A DNA stretch of 64,000 nucleotides. It comes from Azolla caroliniana (lineage: Eukaryota > Polypodiophyta). The translations under genes were made by a program, and so were the position numbers. Below, in pieces: positions 1 through 10,876 of this stretch. The DNA lies in assembly GCA_043228905.1 (NCBI GenBank), contig JBHGNT010000003.1, forward strand, positions 434,001-498,000. Reading direction: 5' to 3'. Under the pieces are notes generated by a model. The model was not told the origin of the DNA. It did not search any database and saw nothing but the letters and a program-made list of their open reading frames with translations. Numbering within the stretch: position 1 is the first letter of the stretch; the number at the start of each line of letters is the position of its first letter.

Positions 1-276
1 AAGCGAGACGGATCGGGCGAAACGGATCGGTATGACGGTGAGCAACCGAACCGGCAAGCAGTGGAGGCCGGGTGCAATCCGTAACCGGCAGTCCAATCGA
101 AAGCCTAGAATAGGATAGACTACTAGGTATCTATAGTCTCGTAGTAAGTGTCAGATGCTCGTGTGAGCATTGAAATACATGGTACTTCTATCAGTCCCAA
201 GAGGACTTGTATAAATAGTACTACTTAGCACAGTGTGCATGGACAGAGTCATTATATTATTTTGAAATTACGTTCT

Positions 277-332
<56 letters not shown>

Positions 333-360
333 GTTCTCTATTTTACGCTTCCGCAAACAC
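1..360 (+). mobile_element. LTR-like sequence of a second retroelement, opposite to the gypsy body
   Basis: On the plus strand this stretch has the look of a plant LTR: a GC-richer upstream part, a TATA box (tataaatag near 211-219), then a long CT run (278-329) and an end rich in short C/A words. It points the opposite way to the gag-pol frames that begin at about 361 on the minus strand, and it shares no visible similarity with the leader upstream of that gag. I infer it is part of another LTR element inserted into, or joined to, the gypsy copy. Its 5' boundary lies outside the window and no target duplication can be tested here. It could instead be unrelated promoter-like DNA. Confidence 0.35.
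278..329. repeat. (CT)n microsatellite
   Basis: An uninterrupted CT dinucleotide run of about 52 bases inside the LTR-like sequence. Confidence 0.95.
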
Positions 361-729
361 TCACGTTTTCAGGATGGCAGCAACTTCATACTCCCGGTCG
401 GCGTCCAACTCCAGCGGGGGCGGCGGTGGTGTCACACGATCGGGAATGGTGTTTGCTTTATAAGGTTCAAGAAGAGAACAATGGAAAACCGGATGTATCT
501 GAAGCTGCAGAGGGAGATCAAGGCGGAAGGTGACATCATTAATCTTACCCGTAATACGGAAGGGACCGAGTCGTCGATAATCCAGTTTGTCGCACGGTCG
601 AGTAGTCTTGATGTGACGACGTAAGAGCCATACTCGATCTCCGATGGCAAAAGAGGAGGGAATCCGATGACGATCCGCATAAGTCTTCTGTGTGTGTTGA
701 GCATGACGAAGGTGAGTAGAGAGATCCAT
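361..729 (-). pseudogene. Ty3/gypsy integrase C-terminus, truncated before the chromodomain is complete
   Basis: This continues the polymerase frame after an in-frame TAG at 730-732. It encodes the integrase C-terminal GPY/F region (YRRLGPFRI), then the PVFHCSLLEPY stretch usual in plant gypsy elements, and finally DREYEVAAIL, which is the start of a chromodomain. The frame stops after a few more residues at 361, exactly where the LTR-like sequence begins, so nearly all of the chromodomain and the element's own 3' LTR are missing. This places the element among chromoviruses; the clade is not assigned. Confidence 0.75.
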
Positions 730-732
730 CTA

Positions 733-3700
733 GATCTTGCGTAGCCTCTCCAAATGATCCTCGGCACGAGGGTTGGTAGGTAGCTCCGGAGTGTCGATCA
801 CCGACCAGCGAGGATGGAAACCGGTATAAGCGAAAAATGGGGAGACCCAAGTCGAGGAGTGAATAGCATTATTATACGCAAACTCCGCAAAGTGGAGAAT
901 CTCGGCCCAATCGTCCTGTTGATAACTCAGCAAACACCGGAGATATTGCTCCAACGTTTGGTTTGTTCGTTCCGCCTGCCCGTCGGTCTGAGGATGGTAG
1001 CCGGAGGAGAGGTTGCAGGAGACCTTGAGCATCTTGAAGAGATGCTGCCAAAATTTGGAGACAAATTGCGGGCCTCGATCACTGATAATACTGTCTGGGA
1101 GGCCATGATGCCGAAATACCTCACGCATAACAAGAGCGGCGGTTTCCTCGCTAGTGATGGCTTTAGTACACGGCACAAAATGTGCCATCTTCGTGTATCG
1201 ATCGACGACGGTTAGGATAGCATCGAACCCCTTCGAGACCGGCAGATCTGTGATAAAATCAAGACAAATAGACTGCCACAGCTTACTTGGAATCGGTAAG
1301 GGTTCCAACAAGTCATATGGATGGTGTCGTGGCATCTTTGCTCGGCAGCAAGCATCACAGGTCCAAACGTAGTCGTCGACAAAACGGCGCATGTGGGGCC
1401 ACCAAAAAGATCGTTGCATTAGCTCCAACGTCTTAGTACTACCGAAATGTCCCGCCGTATGGGTGTCATGACAATGTTGGACGATTTGAAGGCGACAGGA
1501 GCAATCGGGGACATATACGCGCTTTTTAAAGAATAACAAACCATCATGATATTCGAATTGTCGGTAGTCAATACCTGGTTGTTGAGACCGAGAACAGGAT
1601 GCCCGAGAAGTATCAATGTGCGCCAGGATGTCTTGAGCAAAACTATCCGTCTTCAAGGTTGCACATATGTCATCGGTAATCCGTGAATCCATCGGGGTGT
1701 GAAAAATCCGCGTCGTGTGCAATCGTGTTGGTCCCAAGATTACTTGCTTTTGATTATCAAATGTTGCGTCACAAGGACGAGGTGCAAGATATGAACGTCG
1801 TGATAGTGCATCTGCTTTTCCTTGCTGCTTCCCCGGTCGATATGTGATTTTGAAGTCGAAACGCGTGAGGAATTGCGCCCACCGAGCTTGCCATCGATTT
1901 AGTACGCGAGCGTTCTGAAAATAAGCAAGATTTTTATGATCGTTAAAGACAATGACCTGATGTGGAGAGCCCTCTAAGAAATGCTGCCATTGTACAAATG
2001 AATCCACGATGGCTAATAACTCCTTGTCATGTATTTCGTAGTTGATTTCTGCGACATCGAATTTGTGCGAATGGAAAGCCACCGGATGCAACTCTTCTTT
2101 ATCGCCTTGTTGAGAAAGGATGCTACCTAGGGCGAAATCTGATGCGTCGGCCTCCATGATGAATGGTTTGCTTGTATCCACATGAGCTAGAATCGGTGCT
2201 GATGTAAAGGCTTTCTTAAGATGCCGAAAAGCCATATCTGCTTCTATGGACCAAAGAAATGCTTGGCCCTTCTTCGTAAGTTGTGTGAGAGGTAAAATAA
2301 TCTTCGAGTAATCCTGTATAAACTTACGGTAGAAGTTAGCAAAACCTAGAAAACATTGTACATCTCGTACCGACCGTGGAATTTGCCACTCTAGTACAGT
2401 TTGGATTTTAGCTGGATCCATGGCGATGCCCTTTGAGGAGATGACGTAGCCTAGAAATTCCACTTGCTTGCAGTCAAAGTTACATTTTTCTAGCTTGGCA
2501 TAAAGACCATTCTCGCGGAGTCGCTTTAGTACTAATAGTACATGAGAATCGTGCTCTTCCTGGGTCTTCGAATAAATCAATAGATCATCCAGATAAATGA
2601 TCAAACAGATATCCAAGAGGTCTCTGAATATATCATTGCCATGTGTTGGAAGACTGCGGGTGCATTGGTTAGTCCAAACGGCATAACAGTATACTCGAAA
2701 TGCCCATACCGCGTGCGAAAGGCGGTCTTCCACTCATCTCTCGGTCGGATCCGTACGAGGTTATACGCTCCTCGTAGGTCGATTTTAGTAAAAAACTTGG
2801 CACCATTAACTCTCTCTAAAAGACTTGATATAAGAGGAAGTGCATACCTATTCCAGATGGTGACTTTATTCAATCCGCGGTAATCAACGACAAGACGAAG
2901 TGAGCCATCTTTCTTCTTGACAAAGAAGATGGGTGCACCGGCCAGAGATTTCGAATGGCGGATGAACCCGCTTGCCAAGTTCTCCTCTATGTAGGCTCAA
3001 AGGACTTCTAACTCGGTGGGTGACAAGTTGTAAATTGGTCCCCATGGTGGCTCGGTTCTTGGTTGTAAATCGATGGGACAGTCATATGGACGGTGATGAG
3101 GAAGGGTACCGGCTTTTACCTTGTCAAATACATCGGCATAAGGATGATATTTTGCTGGAAGTTGTACTGAGGAGTCCTTCTTAATAGTGTTGGAAGGATG
3201 TACTGATATTGCAAATAGGAACATTGCCTCCTTGGGTCCTTCTTCGCGTAGTTGATGGAGTGAAATGGTCGAAACTTGGTGAGTTGATTCTTGGGGTGGT
3301 CGATATCGAACTTCTCTTGTTCTCCAATCTATGGTTGGATTATGTAATTCAAACCAAGGTAATCCTAGGACAATGGGATGCTCTGGACTACTAATTATAT
3401 TAAATGATATTACACACACAAAACTACCTAGGACAACCTGAATGGGTTCTGATTCTTCTACAATATTCCCGGAAGCAATGGGACGACCATCAATGACTAC
3501 TACAGATGCGGGACAAGGAAGTTTTCTTAAGGATATCTGAGAAGCTTGGGCAAAATTTTGATCCATGAAACAGGAATTAGCTCCGGAATCTAAAAGTGCT
3601 AGGACGGGTACTAGGGGAGTACTTTTAGTACTAACAATGACTTGGGCTAGGAACACATTGCTAACTTGCTTGGAAGGAATGGAACCACTAATGGGTTGTA

Positions 3701-3752
3701 CAGATCTAGGGCTGTTGTCCAACCAAACGGCTCCTATTTTGGCTGGACTCAA
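733..3752 (-). pseudogene. Ty3/gypsy pol relic: protease, reverse transcriptase, RNase H, integrase
   Basis: In order along the minus strand are an aspartic protease (LLDSGA, about 3576-3593), reverse transcriptase ([11 protein letters not shown]; catalytic YLDD at about 2585-2596), RNase H (MEADASDFALG) and integrase. The integrase has a zinc-binding H-H-C-C region, a DDE core (LDFITDLP; IISDRGPQF) and a glutamate in the QAERTNQTLEQ stretch. The Ty3/gypsy order RT-RNase H-integrase is clear. It cannot be functional: there is an in-frame TGA at 2997-2999, a frame change near 2640 inside the reverse transcriptase just before the YLDD, and a TAG at 730-732. It lies directly downstream of the gag relic in the same orientation. 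Confidence 0.9.
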
Positions 3753-4905
3753 TCGTTTAACTCTTCATCTAATTGACTAAGGATTTCAAATTTATTTGAG
3801 ATACTTGGGCTATTAGTACTATGAATACTATCAAACACTCTATTAGTACTATTAATACTATCAGACACGCCTAAGGGAAGAATTGACTCGGGTTTAGTAC
3901 AGGCTACAATTTGATTTACCTGTCTTCTTGGCCTATGGGGACAATTGATTGCGATATGCCTTGGTCCACCGCAATAAAGACATAATCGATTTGCACGTCG
4001 TCGTTGCTTTTCTTCTTCCGATAACGGGCCGCGTCGACGCATGGTATCGATCTCCATCGGTGTCGAAGTATTTGCTTGAGGTATGTCTCGTGCAAACAGT
4101 CTAGTCGCGACTGCGGCATAAGTGGGCTCCGGCCTAGCGCGTGGTATCTGTAATTGACGTTCCGAACGTCGTTCGAAAAGGCGGTTGTCACATCGGACCG
4201 CTCGACTGATTGCCTCCATAAGAGACTTTGGTTCTTGGGGCAGGTTAGAAGTAGATCTTTGACATCATTTCGCAGGCCATAGCGAAACTGCTCCATTAGT
4301 GCTTGATCATCCCAGGGTATTTCGGAAGCGAGTAGGCGGAAATCCGCCGCGTAGGCAGAGGCTGGACGATCGCCTTGACGCAATCACCGGATCTTGTTGA
4401 TCGCCGTCCTGATGTTGTCGGTGTCTCCAAAGCAGGCTTTGAACTCACTAATAAAATCTTCAAAGTTATTAAGCAAGCGCGATTGTTTTTCTAGAAGCGG
4501 AGCGAACCATGCTAAGGCTGAGCCGCTAAGCAACGTGCCTATTAAGCCGACTCGAGATGCATCAGTGGGGTATCGGGAAGGATGCATTTGGAGGACTAAT
4601 CGTACCTGATTAAGGAATCCCCTGAATTGCGATCGCGTTCCATCAAATTTCACAGGAAGTCCAATCTTCGGCTCTTTATGAAATCCTTGGGGACTTGATC
4701 CTTGTTGTTGCAATGCCGCTTTGAGTTGTTGCACCCGTAACGCTAACTCCCCATGTTGTTGCTGCGTTTGTTGCTTTTCTAGAGCGATTTGTTGCAGATC
4801 CCCTATCAGTCGTTGGTTTTCTTGTTCCAGGGCAACAAACTTTTCTTTTAGGCACTGTAACTCGGAGAAAACGGATTGATATTCTTGGGCGCTAACAGTA
4901 GCCAT
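3749..4905 (-). pseudogene. Ty3/gypsy gag relic with zinc knuckle
   Basis: The frame opens at an ATG at 4905. A coiled, glutamine-rich N-terminal part is followed by the retrotransposon gag core (PVKFDGTRSQFRGFLNQV; GSALAWFAPLL) and a CX2CX4HX4C zinc knuckle (CLYCGGPRHIAINC). It is broken by a TGA at 4384-4386, a frame change near 4215-4225, and another frame change at the junction with the protease frame near 3750. Chromoviruses usually encode gag-pol as one frame, so these are degenerative changes rather than programmed shifts, although the last one cannot be excluded as a natural junction. Confidence 0.85.
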
Positions 4906-5300
4906 AGTAGAGGAAAAAGGGTAGGAGGATGAGGGAGAACGACAAGTAGGCTGGAGGAAAGGAAAATTGGTTCAAACTGTCGGGAATAGTACTAAAGCAA
5001 AGATGGAATTAGTACTAAGAAGAACAGTACTATTAGTACTAAGAGGACGGGACTGCGTAAGATTCCCGAGAGAGAGGAAGTGAGAAGAGGAGAGAGAGAG
5101 ATAGGATGATGACAGCAGCTCTTATATTATATGAAAGATAAGTACAAATCGGCTAAGAGGCTTAAGTTTGGTGTTGAACCAATTTGGTTCAAAACAATGC
5201 CTTGTGCCTCCTTTTATAGTGTTTTTAGGAATAATCCTGAAGCTTCTAGAATGTTCCAGAGAGATCTGGAATATACATCAATTTTCTATGATAAAGCATA
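4906..5300 (-). mobile_element. Probable 5' leader and LTR of the gypsy element
   Basis: Upstream of gag on the minus strand there is a pyrimidine-rich leader, a CT-rich tract (about 5060-5100) and a TATA box (ctataaaagga, about 5208-5218), the order expected for the U3/R/U5 of an LTR that drives the gag. No tRNA primer-binding site could be recognised and no second copy of this LTR is present because the element's 3' end is truncated, so the boundaries are estimates. Confidence 0.5.
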
Positions 5301-5330
5301 AATAAAAATAATATCCTACAAATTACAATT

Positions 5331-5396
5331 CATAGTCTAATGGTAAGAGCTCGACTCATGTAGCATAAGGTCATGGGTTCGAGTCTTGCCATATCA
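5331..5396 (+). other. tRNA-like (SINE head-like) relic
   Basis: The plus strand reads like a degenerate tRNA with RNA polymerase III internal promoter boxes: an A-box-like segment (tagtctaatggtaagagc, about 5342) and, 33 bases later, a B box (gggttcgagtc). No paired acceptor stem is visible, so it is not a functional tRNA gene. It lies between the gypsy LTR and a LINE fragment. A tRNA-derived SINE head is the simplest reading. Confidence 0.45.
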
Positions 5397-5429
5397 TGAC
5401 ACCAATCTTCTTTGTGTGCAAAAGTCATC

Positions 5430-5800
5430 CAAGACATTAAGGTTCCTTTGTTTGTCGTGTTCAATCTTAGAGAGTAAACGTATGTCGTCTAAATAAAGCA
5501 AGAGATTGACTTGTGTACCCCCTAGGACTAACCGTTCTCTTCCTTACGAGAAACAAAATCAGTAATCTCATCAATGTAGATCCTAAAAAGAGTCAATGAT
5601 ACGGGACAACCCTGTTTTACACCAATAGTGCTACTGACGCAATTAGATAAGTCACCTTGACATCATGTCATATGGTATCTCCAAGCTTTTAAGACAATCA
5701 AACAACCGCTCTCAAAGGATTGTGTCAAAGGCATTGCGAAATTCCAAAAACAACAATATAATTTCCTATTGCGAGCCTTGGTCTAGACAATGAAGCATGT
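5430..5800 (-). pseudogene. LINE reverse-transcriptase fragment (non-LTR retrotransposon)
   Basis: Translated on the minus strand in shifting frames, this stretch keeps landmark pieces of the LINE reverse-transcriptase palm in the right order: FRNAFDTIL (about 5717-5745), then a degraded GLSRIIDSF segment, then LLLYLDDIRLLS at 5469-5504, which corresponds to the catalytic YADD block. Several stops interrupt it, so it is a dead fragment of perhaps 120 codons with neither end of the element visible. Confidence 0.65.
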
Positions 5801-5817
5801 AAGTGTGAAGATATGGT

Positions 5818-7087
5818 CAATTGTAGAGAGAGAGAGAGAGAGAGAAGTGGCTATTGCATGAGTAGAGAAGACCATAATTGTATTGCAAAGAATGTTGAGT
5901 TCTAAGGAAATTGATTGGGAACGCTCTGTTATAACTCAAGGAGAAAAGAGAAGGGAAGGGTGAGAACATATATGTACAAATATGGGATGGAAAAAGATGG
6001 GAGGTACAACAACATTGATATCCACAAGGATGAAGATAGTGGAAAGAGTGTGGCATGCTAGCAGGCCAACGGAGATTGTAAAACTTGTGGCAAAGGGCAA
6101 ATTTTACGCGTGTTGCCCAAAGAATAAGCCTCGTGCATTTGAGGTTCATTTATTATAATACCCCACCCTTAGCATCACCAAAATGATTTTGAATAAGACG
6201 CTTTATAGCATTTGTCCCAAAAGTATGCCAAGGTGTTCTACAAGTAACTAAGTTAACAATAATTGCCCGATAGCTAGTCATTATATATTTTACGTCAAAT
6301 GTTATAGTATTGTGTACTTTGTAGCAATAGATCAAAAGGTACAAAATGAAAACCATAATGTACTGAATAAGTATTTGTATTTAATTTTCTATGCATTCCT
6401 TTCATGGTATTACATATATATTTAGTGATCTATGTTATTCCTCTCATTCTCATTGAATTAATGAAAACCCAGGGGCCAAGAGGCTTATAAAAGTTACCTA
6501 TCTAAAAGGCAATGGAATGACTCATTCATCAACGTAAAATTTCCATTATTTGTATTCTCTCTATTTGTCCCACCATCAAGGGAGGTGGAGGCCCTCCTGT
6601 ATCTACCCCTCTAGGCTCTAGCTCCTAGCTTGCACGCAATTTTGATACCATTAGTACAAGGCTAGAAAAAGAATTCTTTTATGATGTGCAAAACTATCAT
6701 GGTGGGGGCATTATCATTCAAGTAGAATACAAGCAATAAATAATCAAATTGAAACTATTTAAAATATACACATACGCATATGACTCGATATAATTTGACA
6801 CCCCCACCAAACGGGTATTTTTTTTAGTGTCAATTCCTTCATATGAACTCACATATGATAAATGCATCAACGGTGAGCATCAAGAAGTTCAATCTATAAC
6901 CCTTTTACAATGTTTTCTCTTGAAATATTTTTTAAATAGTCTGTATGTTTTTCAACTTTTCAATGATATAATAGTTGTTTTCCCTATTGAATTTATACTC
7001 TCATAGAGCTCTTTAAAGTCTATGGTATGAGTAATGGTAGTCCAATCCTCAATCTATAAAATACTTGGACAAAAAGAGTTAGGATGA
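5818..7087. other. No gene recognised
   Basis: AT-rich DNA with a short GA run at 5825-5845. Open frames here are short and show no family motif. The 3' untranslated part of the alpha-galactosidase fragment may extend into the upper end. Confidence 0.5.
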
Positions 7088-8462
7088 TTAGTTATGAGGT
7101 TTCAAGATAAACATCTTAACTCCATGTGCTCCGACTTCTGCGCTGAGATTAGCTCGATAATATGATGGAAGATCTTCTCCCTATTCAAAATATTTTCAAG
7201 AGAGAACAAAGAAAACATAAACTAATTCAATATGTGTTTTGTGTGCATGTGCATATGGGGTGGATGAATAAACTAAAATGACAAATGAGAAATTGTGATC
7301 CAAGGGAAAATGTGGAAGAAATGGCCATAATGTTACATAGTCGTCATTGCAACATCCATCATATTTCATCTTTGAAATCACTCTAGTGATTGTTAACTAG
7401 AACATTCCCATGAACAAATGAAATTTTCTTTTCTCTTCAAATGCTAGTAAGTTAGTAACTAACATTTTATGGTAACATAAATCTTTTCCACATTAATCAT
7501 ACCAAGGTAACATTAATAGAATAAAAATGTCTAAGCTTGGAGAGAGGAGACAAAGACCTCCCATAAATCTCGTACTTGCATCATCGTTGAAGAAGGTAAG
7601 CCAATGTCCAGCCATTGCGCAGTTATACGAGCTAGTGAATTTCCACGATTCCATAATGCCACTACCACTCTATTAGTTGATAATGAGCCAGACCACACCT
7701 ATCCATGTACATATATCAAACAAAACCCAAATACACACATTAGCTAGCACATTTTATTTCTAGCTTGGTTGAATTCAGGTATTGGGTACATAAACGTCTT
7801 ACTTCTAGGTTGTCATTTTGACTAACTTTCTTTCCTTGCACTCCCAAAGAATCTATATTGGTAAGAAACAACTTTAAGTATAATGGGATACACATGTGCA
7901 TAACGAAGAAGTTGTGCACCAAGCATATGAACATTGGTGTCATGTGAGGCTCAAAACATGAACTTATAGGAACCAAAATACACAAATAGATAGGAATATG
8001 ACATACGATTGGAGGAACAATGAAGTTGTAAGTGTAGGGCCCTCCTAACCTTGGTTAATGGCAATAACTTCAGGATTGCTCAAGATGGCAAGTGCATCAC
8101 TTCCAATGCTTCTAATATCACACCCAATCAATAGTGGAGCCTATAAATTAATATCCCTTAGCAATTTGTATCTTCATATATTTTATCAATAACAATATTC
8201 ACTCAAACAAGAACAAAATTCAAGTACAACCTTCATGATTGCCCATATGCTAAAATGTGAACGATATTCCTCTGTTGTCATGCCTCCATTGCCTACCTCC
8301 AACATATCTGGGTCTATGCAAAACAACAAAATATATGAAGAAAAGAGGACATAAAATTAAATTTTTAAAAGTTATATATCACATAATGTTTCCATACCAT
8401 TCCATCCACCTGGCCTAGCATAAGAAGCCCATTCATTGTTTAAGTCAGCCCGAGAAGTCATA
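7088..8462 (-). pseudogene. Alpha-galactosidase (GH27), last six exons only
   Basis: Six exons join in perfect phase with GT-AG introns: 8462-8398, 8313-8231, 8140-8050, 7852-7803, 7698-7558 and 7180-7088, ending in TAA at 7088-7090. The product reads like plant alpha-galactosidase from MTSRAD through [41 protein letters not shown] and ALWNRGNS to the C-terminal KMFILKP. The enzyme removes terminal alpha-1,6-galactose from raffinose sugars and galactomannans. What is missing is the whole 5' half: no GWNSW, no KYDNC (nucleophile) and no clear TGDI (acid/base) block was found upstream, though 8500-8545 may hold a decayed TGDI exon. I infer a 5'-truncated gene or pseudogene. A distant or assembly-lost 5' half is the alternative, since a 100-N gap lies at 9589-9688. 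Confidence 0.8.
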
Positions 8463-9588
8463 CTGATATCCAAAACATACAAAATTATAAACGTCCTTTG
8501 AAGAAAACAATACCTTCAATCCAAATTTGTTGTTACTATAGACACTTTTCCGACTTCAACTAATCAAAGATAAGATAAAAAACCACAATGGATAGGTTTA
8601 CATAAATTGAACCCCTTGCTAATTCAAATATGATTAATGCTTCAGTAAGCATCTAAAGTGACATATCTTAAATTTACAAAGGATTCATAACTACATCTCG
8701 CCTTTTTGCGTTAAAGTTTGTTTGTTATAATCTTTTGGCTTTGGTTTGGTTGTTCTTCTTAGGAGCTCTCTACCATTCACATGGCTCCAATGTTACTCAT
8801 GGTGATCATAGATGGATGCCTATGATGTTAAGAACACGTCAAAAGTTGCCATGAAATGTGGTTATGGTCCATCGATAACTAAGGCTACAATGGGAATCCC
8901 TCCTCCTTAGGGCACAAGTTTTGAATCCTTAAAAGGGCTACAATGGGGATCCATGCCCAAGAAGGGGCAACATGTTTGGTGTTAATATGCAAGTGGACCT
9001 CCATTTCTTTCATCATCAACATAAGCACTTCATTACATTTATATTGTAAACATCCAAGTCATACTAATAAGATGATCATGTTGATTCAAAAATGTAGTTC
9101 ACATTAATGATCATCAAGATTGCATTCATGAGCACATGTAAGTTATGATTGAGGCACAACAAACTTGCATCTTTAGGGATCCACATCAAAGTGCAATGGG
9201 CAAACCTAACATATCTTGGATTATGCTACCACTTGGTTCAATCTTGCCACAAGGTGTAGGCATCCTGAAAAAGAGGCCAACATTCAGAAAAGTGCATCCA
9301 TTCCCTTGTTTTGCGATAGAACTTGTACACAATCTAGAGTAGGGAATTTGCCCTTAGGTTGTTAATGGCACAAACTCACAATATATTAATATCTAGCCTT
9401 GCATAAAGCTCCTAAACAAAAACATTTTTTATTGATTTTTCTTGTGGTGCATAATATCATTGTATGTCTTTAAATATTGACCTTAAGATCCACTTTATGT
9501 TCCTTTTTTTTCTTGTATGCGACAATGGTCGATCAGTATATCTCACATGCTCATTGCATCAATGTCATACATTAATCAAATTATCGTA

Positions 9589-9688
9589 NNNNNNNNNNNN
9601 NNNNNNNNNNNNNNNNNNNNNNNNNNNNNNNNNNNNNNNNNNNNNNNNNNNNNNNNNNNNNNNNNNNNNNNNNNNNNNNNNNNNNNNN
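9589..9688. other. Assembly gap (100 N)
   Basis: Exactly 100 unknown bases, the usual placeholder for a scaffold gap of unknown size. Frames drawn across it are artefacts. Confidence 0.99.
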
Positions 9689-10660
9689 AAACGGTTCGGT
9701 TTTGACCCTCTCAAACTGAACCCTTGCCGATAGTTAGCAAGGGCTAGTTAGCGGTACAAATAAAGGTGCAAAAAGGTTATTGCGCCTTCCTGAGACTTGT
9801 TACACATAGCAAATAATGGTTCGATCTGTTTGGGATTATGCTTATAAAGACTGAACCTTTTTTTTAACAAATCATTACCACATACCCCTAAGTTTTGTTA
9901 GCCTCGTAGTTTCCAAAAAACGAGCCTACAAGGGGGGGGTCTTGTTAGCCTTGTAGTCTTTCCCTTACAGCTATTCATGTGAACACCTAGCAAGTGGCAA
10001 TTTTTAGGGGAGTCCTCTTCTAGGAGTATAATTCCAACACCCACCTTCTCTTGGTTTGGTCTTTTTAAAGGTTGGGCAAAGTAGTTCAATGGTAACAAGA
10101 TGGATGATGTTTGCAGCTCGTTGCTAAAATAGTGGCCATTCTTTTCTCATTTGAGATGTCTGAGCTTGCTCTATAGTTGGAATCTGGAATCGTCAAAAAA
10201 TGAATTGTTTCAATGGAATTGACGCTTTAGAGTCGCCGGGGTTTACATGATAATTGGACAAAATAATGCCCGTTATATGTCGAATTTGAATCGTATAACT
10301 TAAGGACATCAAAAAATGAGGGGGTTTAGACTCTGTCAGAATGTTCCTTGATGAAGTTTCATTCTTCTTAGCCACTTGTAAATGTGTTGTGTGAATTGTT
10401 TTAACCTCAAATTCTATGTAACCAAATTGAAATGTGAGAACTCACCCACCCTTCTTGCTTATGTGTTCATATCATTCGTGTACATGAGATGTTATGTTTT
10501 CTAATGGATTAATTTTCGTATTTATCAAAGCATATCTCTATTTAGACACAATCATCATTCCAAAGAAGTATGCAAACTTTTTCTACTATATGTTGCCCTC
10601 GCTTACTTGCATTTGTTTTCTAAACATAGGCACATCCAAATTAAGCCTCTTGTGGACGAA

Positions 10661-10876
10661 TTTGGTAAATACAACAAAGCAATGGTTTTACTCGAGATTC
10701 ATTCTCGTTTTGGTCATAATCTCACATTGGAACTTTTTCTTATGGCTGCTAATCCTTTCATGTGGCTAATTTGGGAGATACAACACAGCAATTGCTTCAC
10801 TCGAGATTCATTCTCATTTTGGTCATGGTCTCACATTGGAACTTTTTTTTATGTCTACCTATCCTTTCGTGTCTAT
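10661..10876. repeat. 109-bp tandem duplication
   Basis: Two adjacent copies share the words actcgagattcattctc (10690 and 10799) and ctcacattggaactttttct/t, spaced about 109 bases apart, with several substitutions between the copies. Confidence 0.8.

Noticed and set aside
9464-9733. Open frames crossing the N gap
   Set aside because: They are read through unknown bases and have no meaning.
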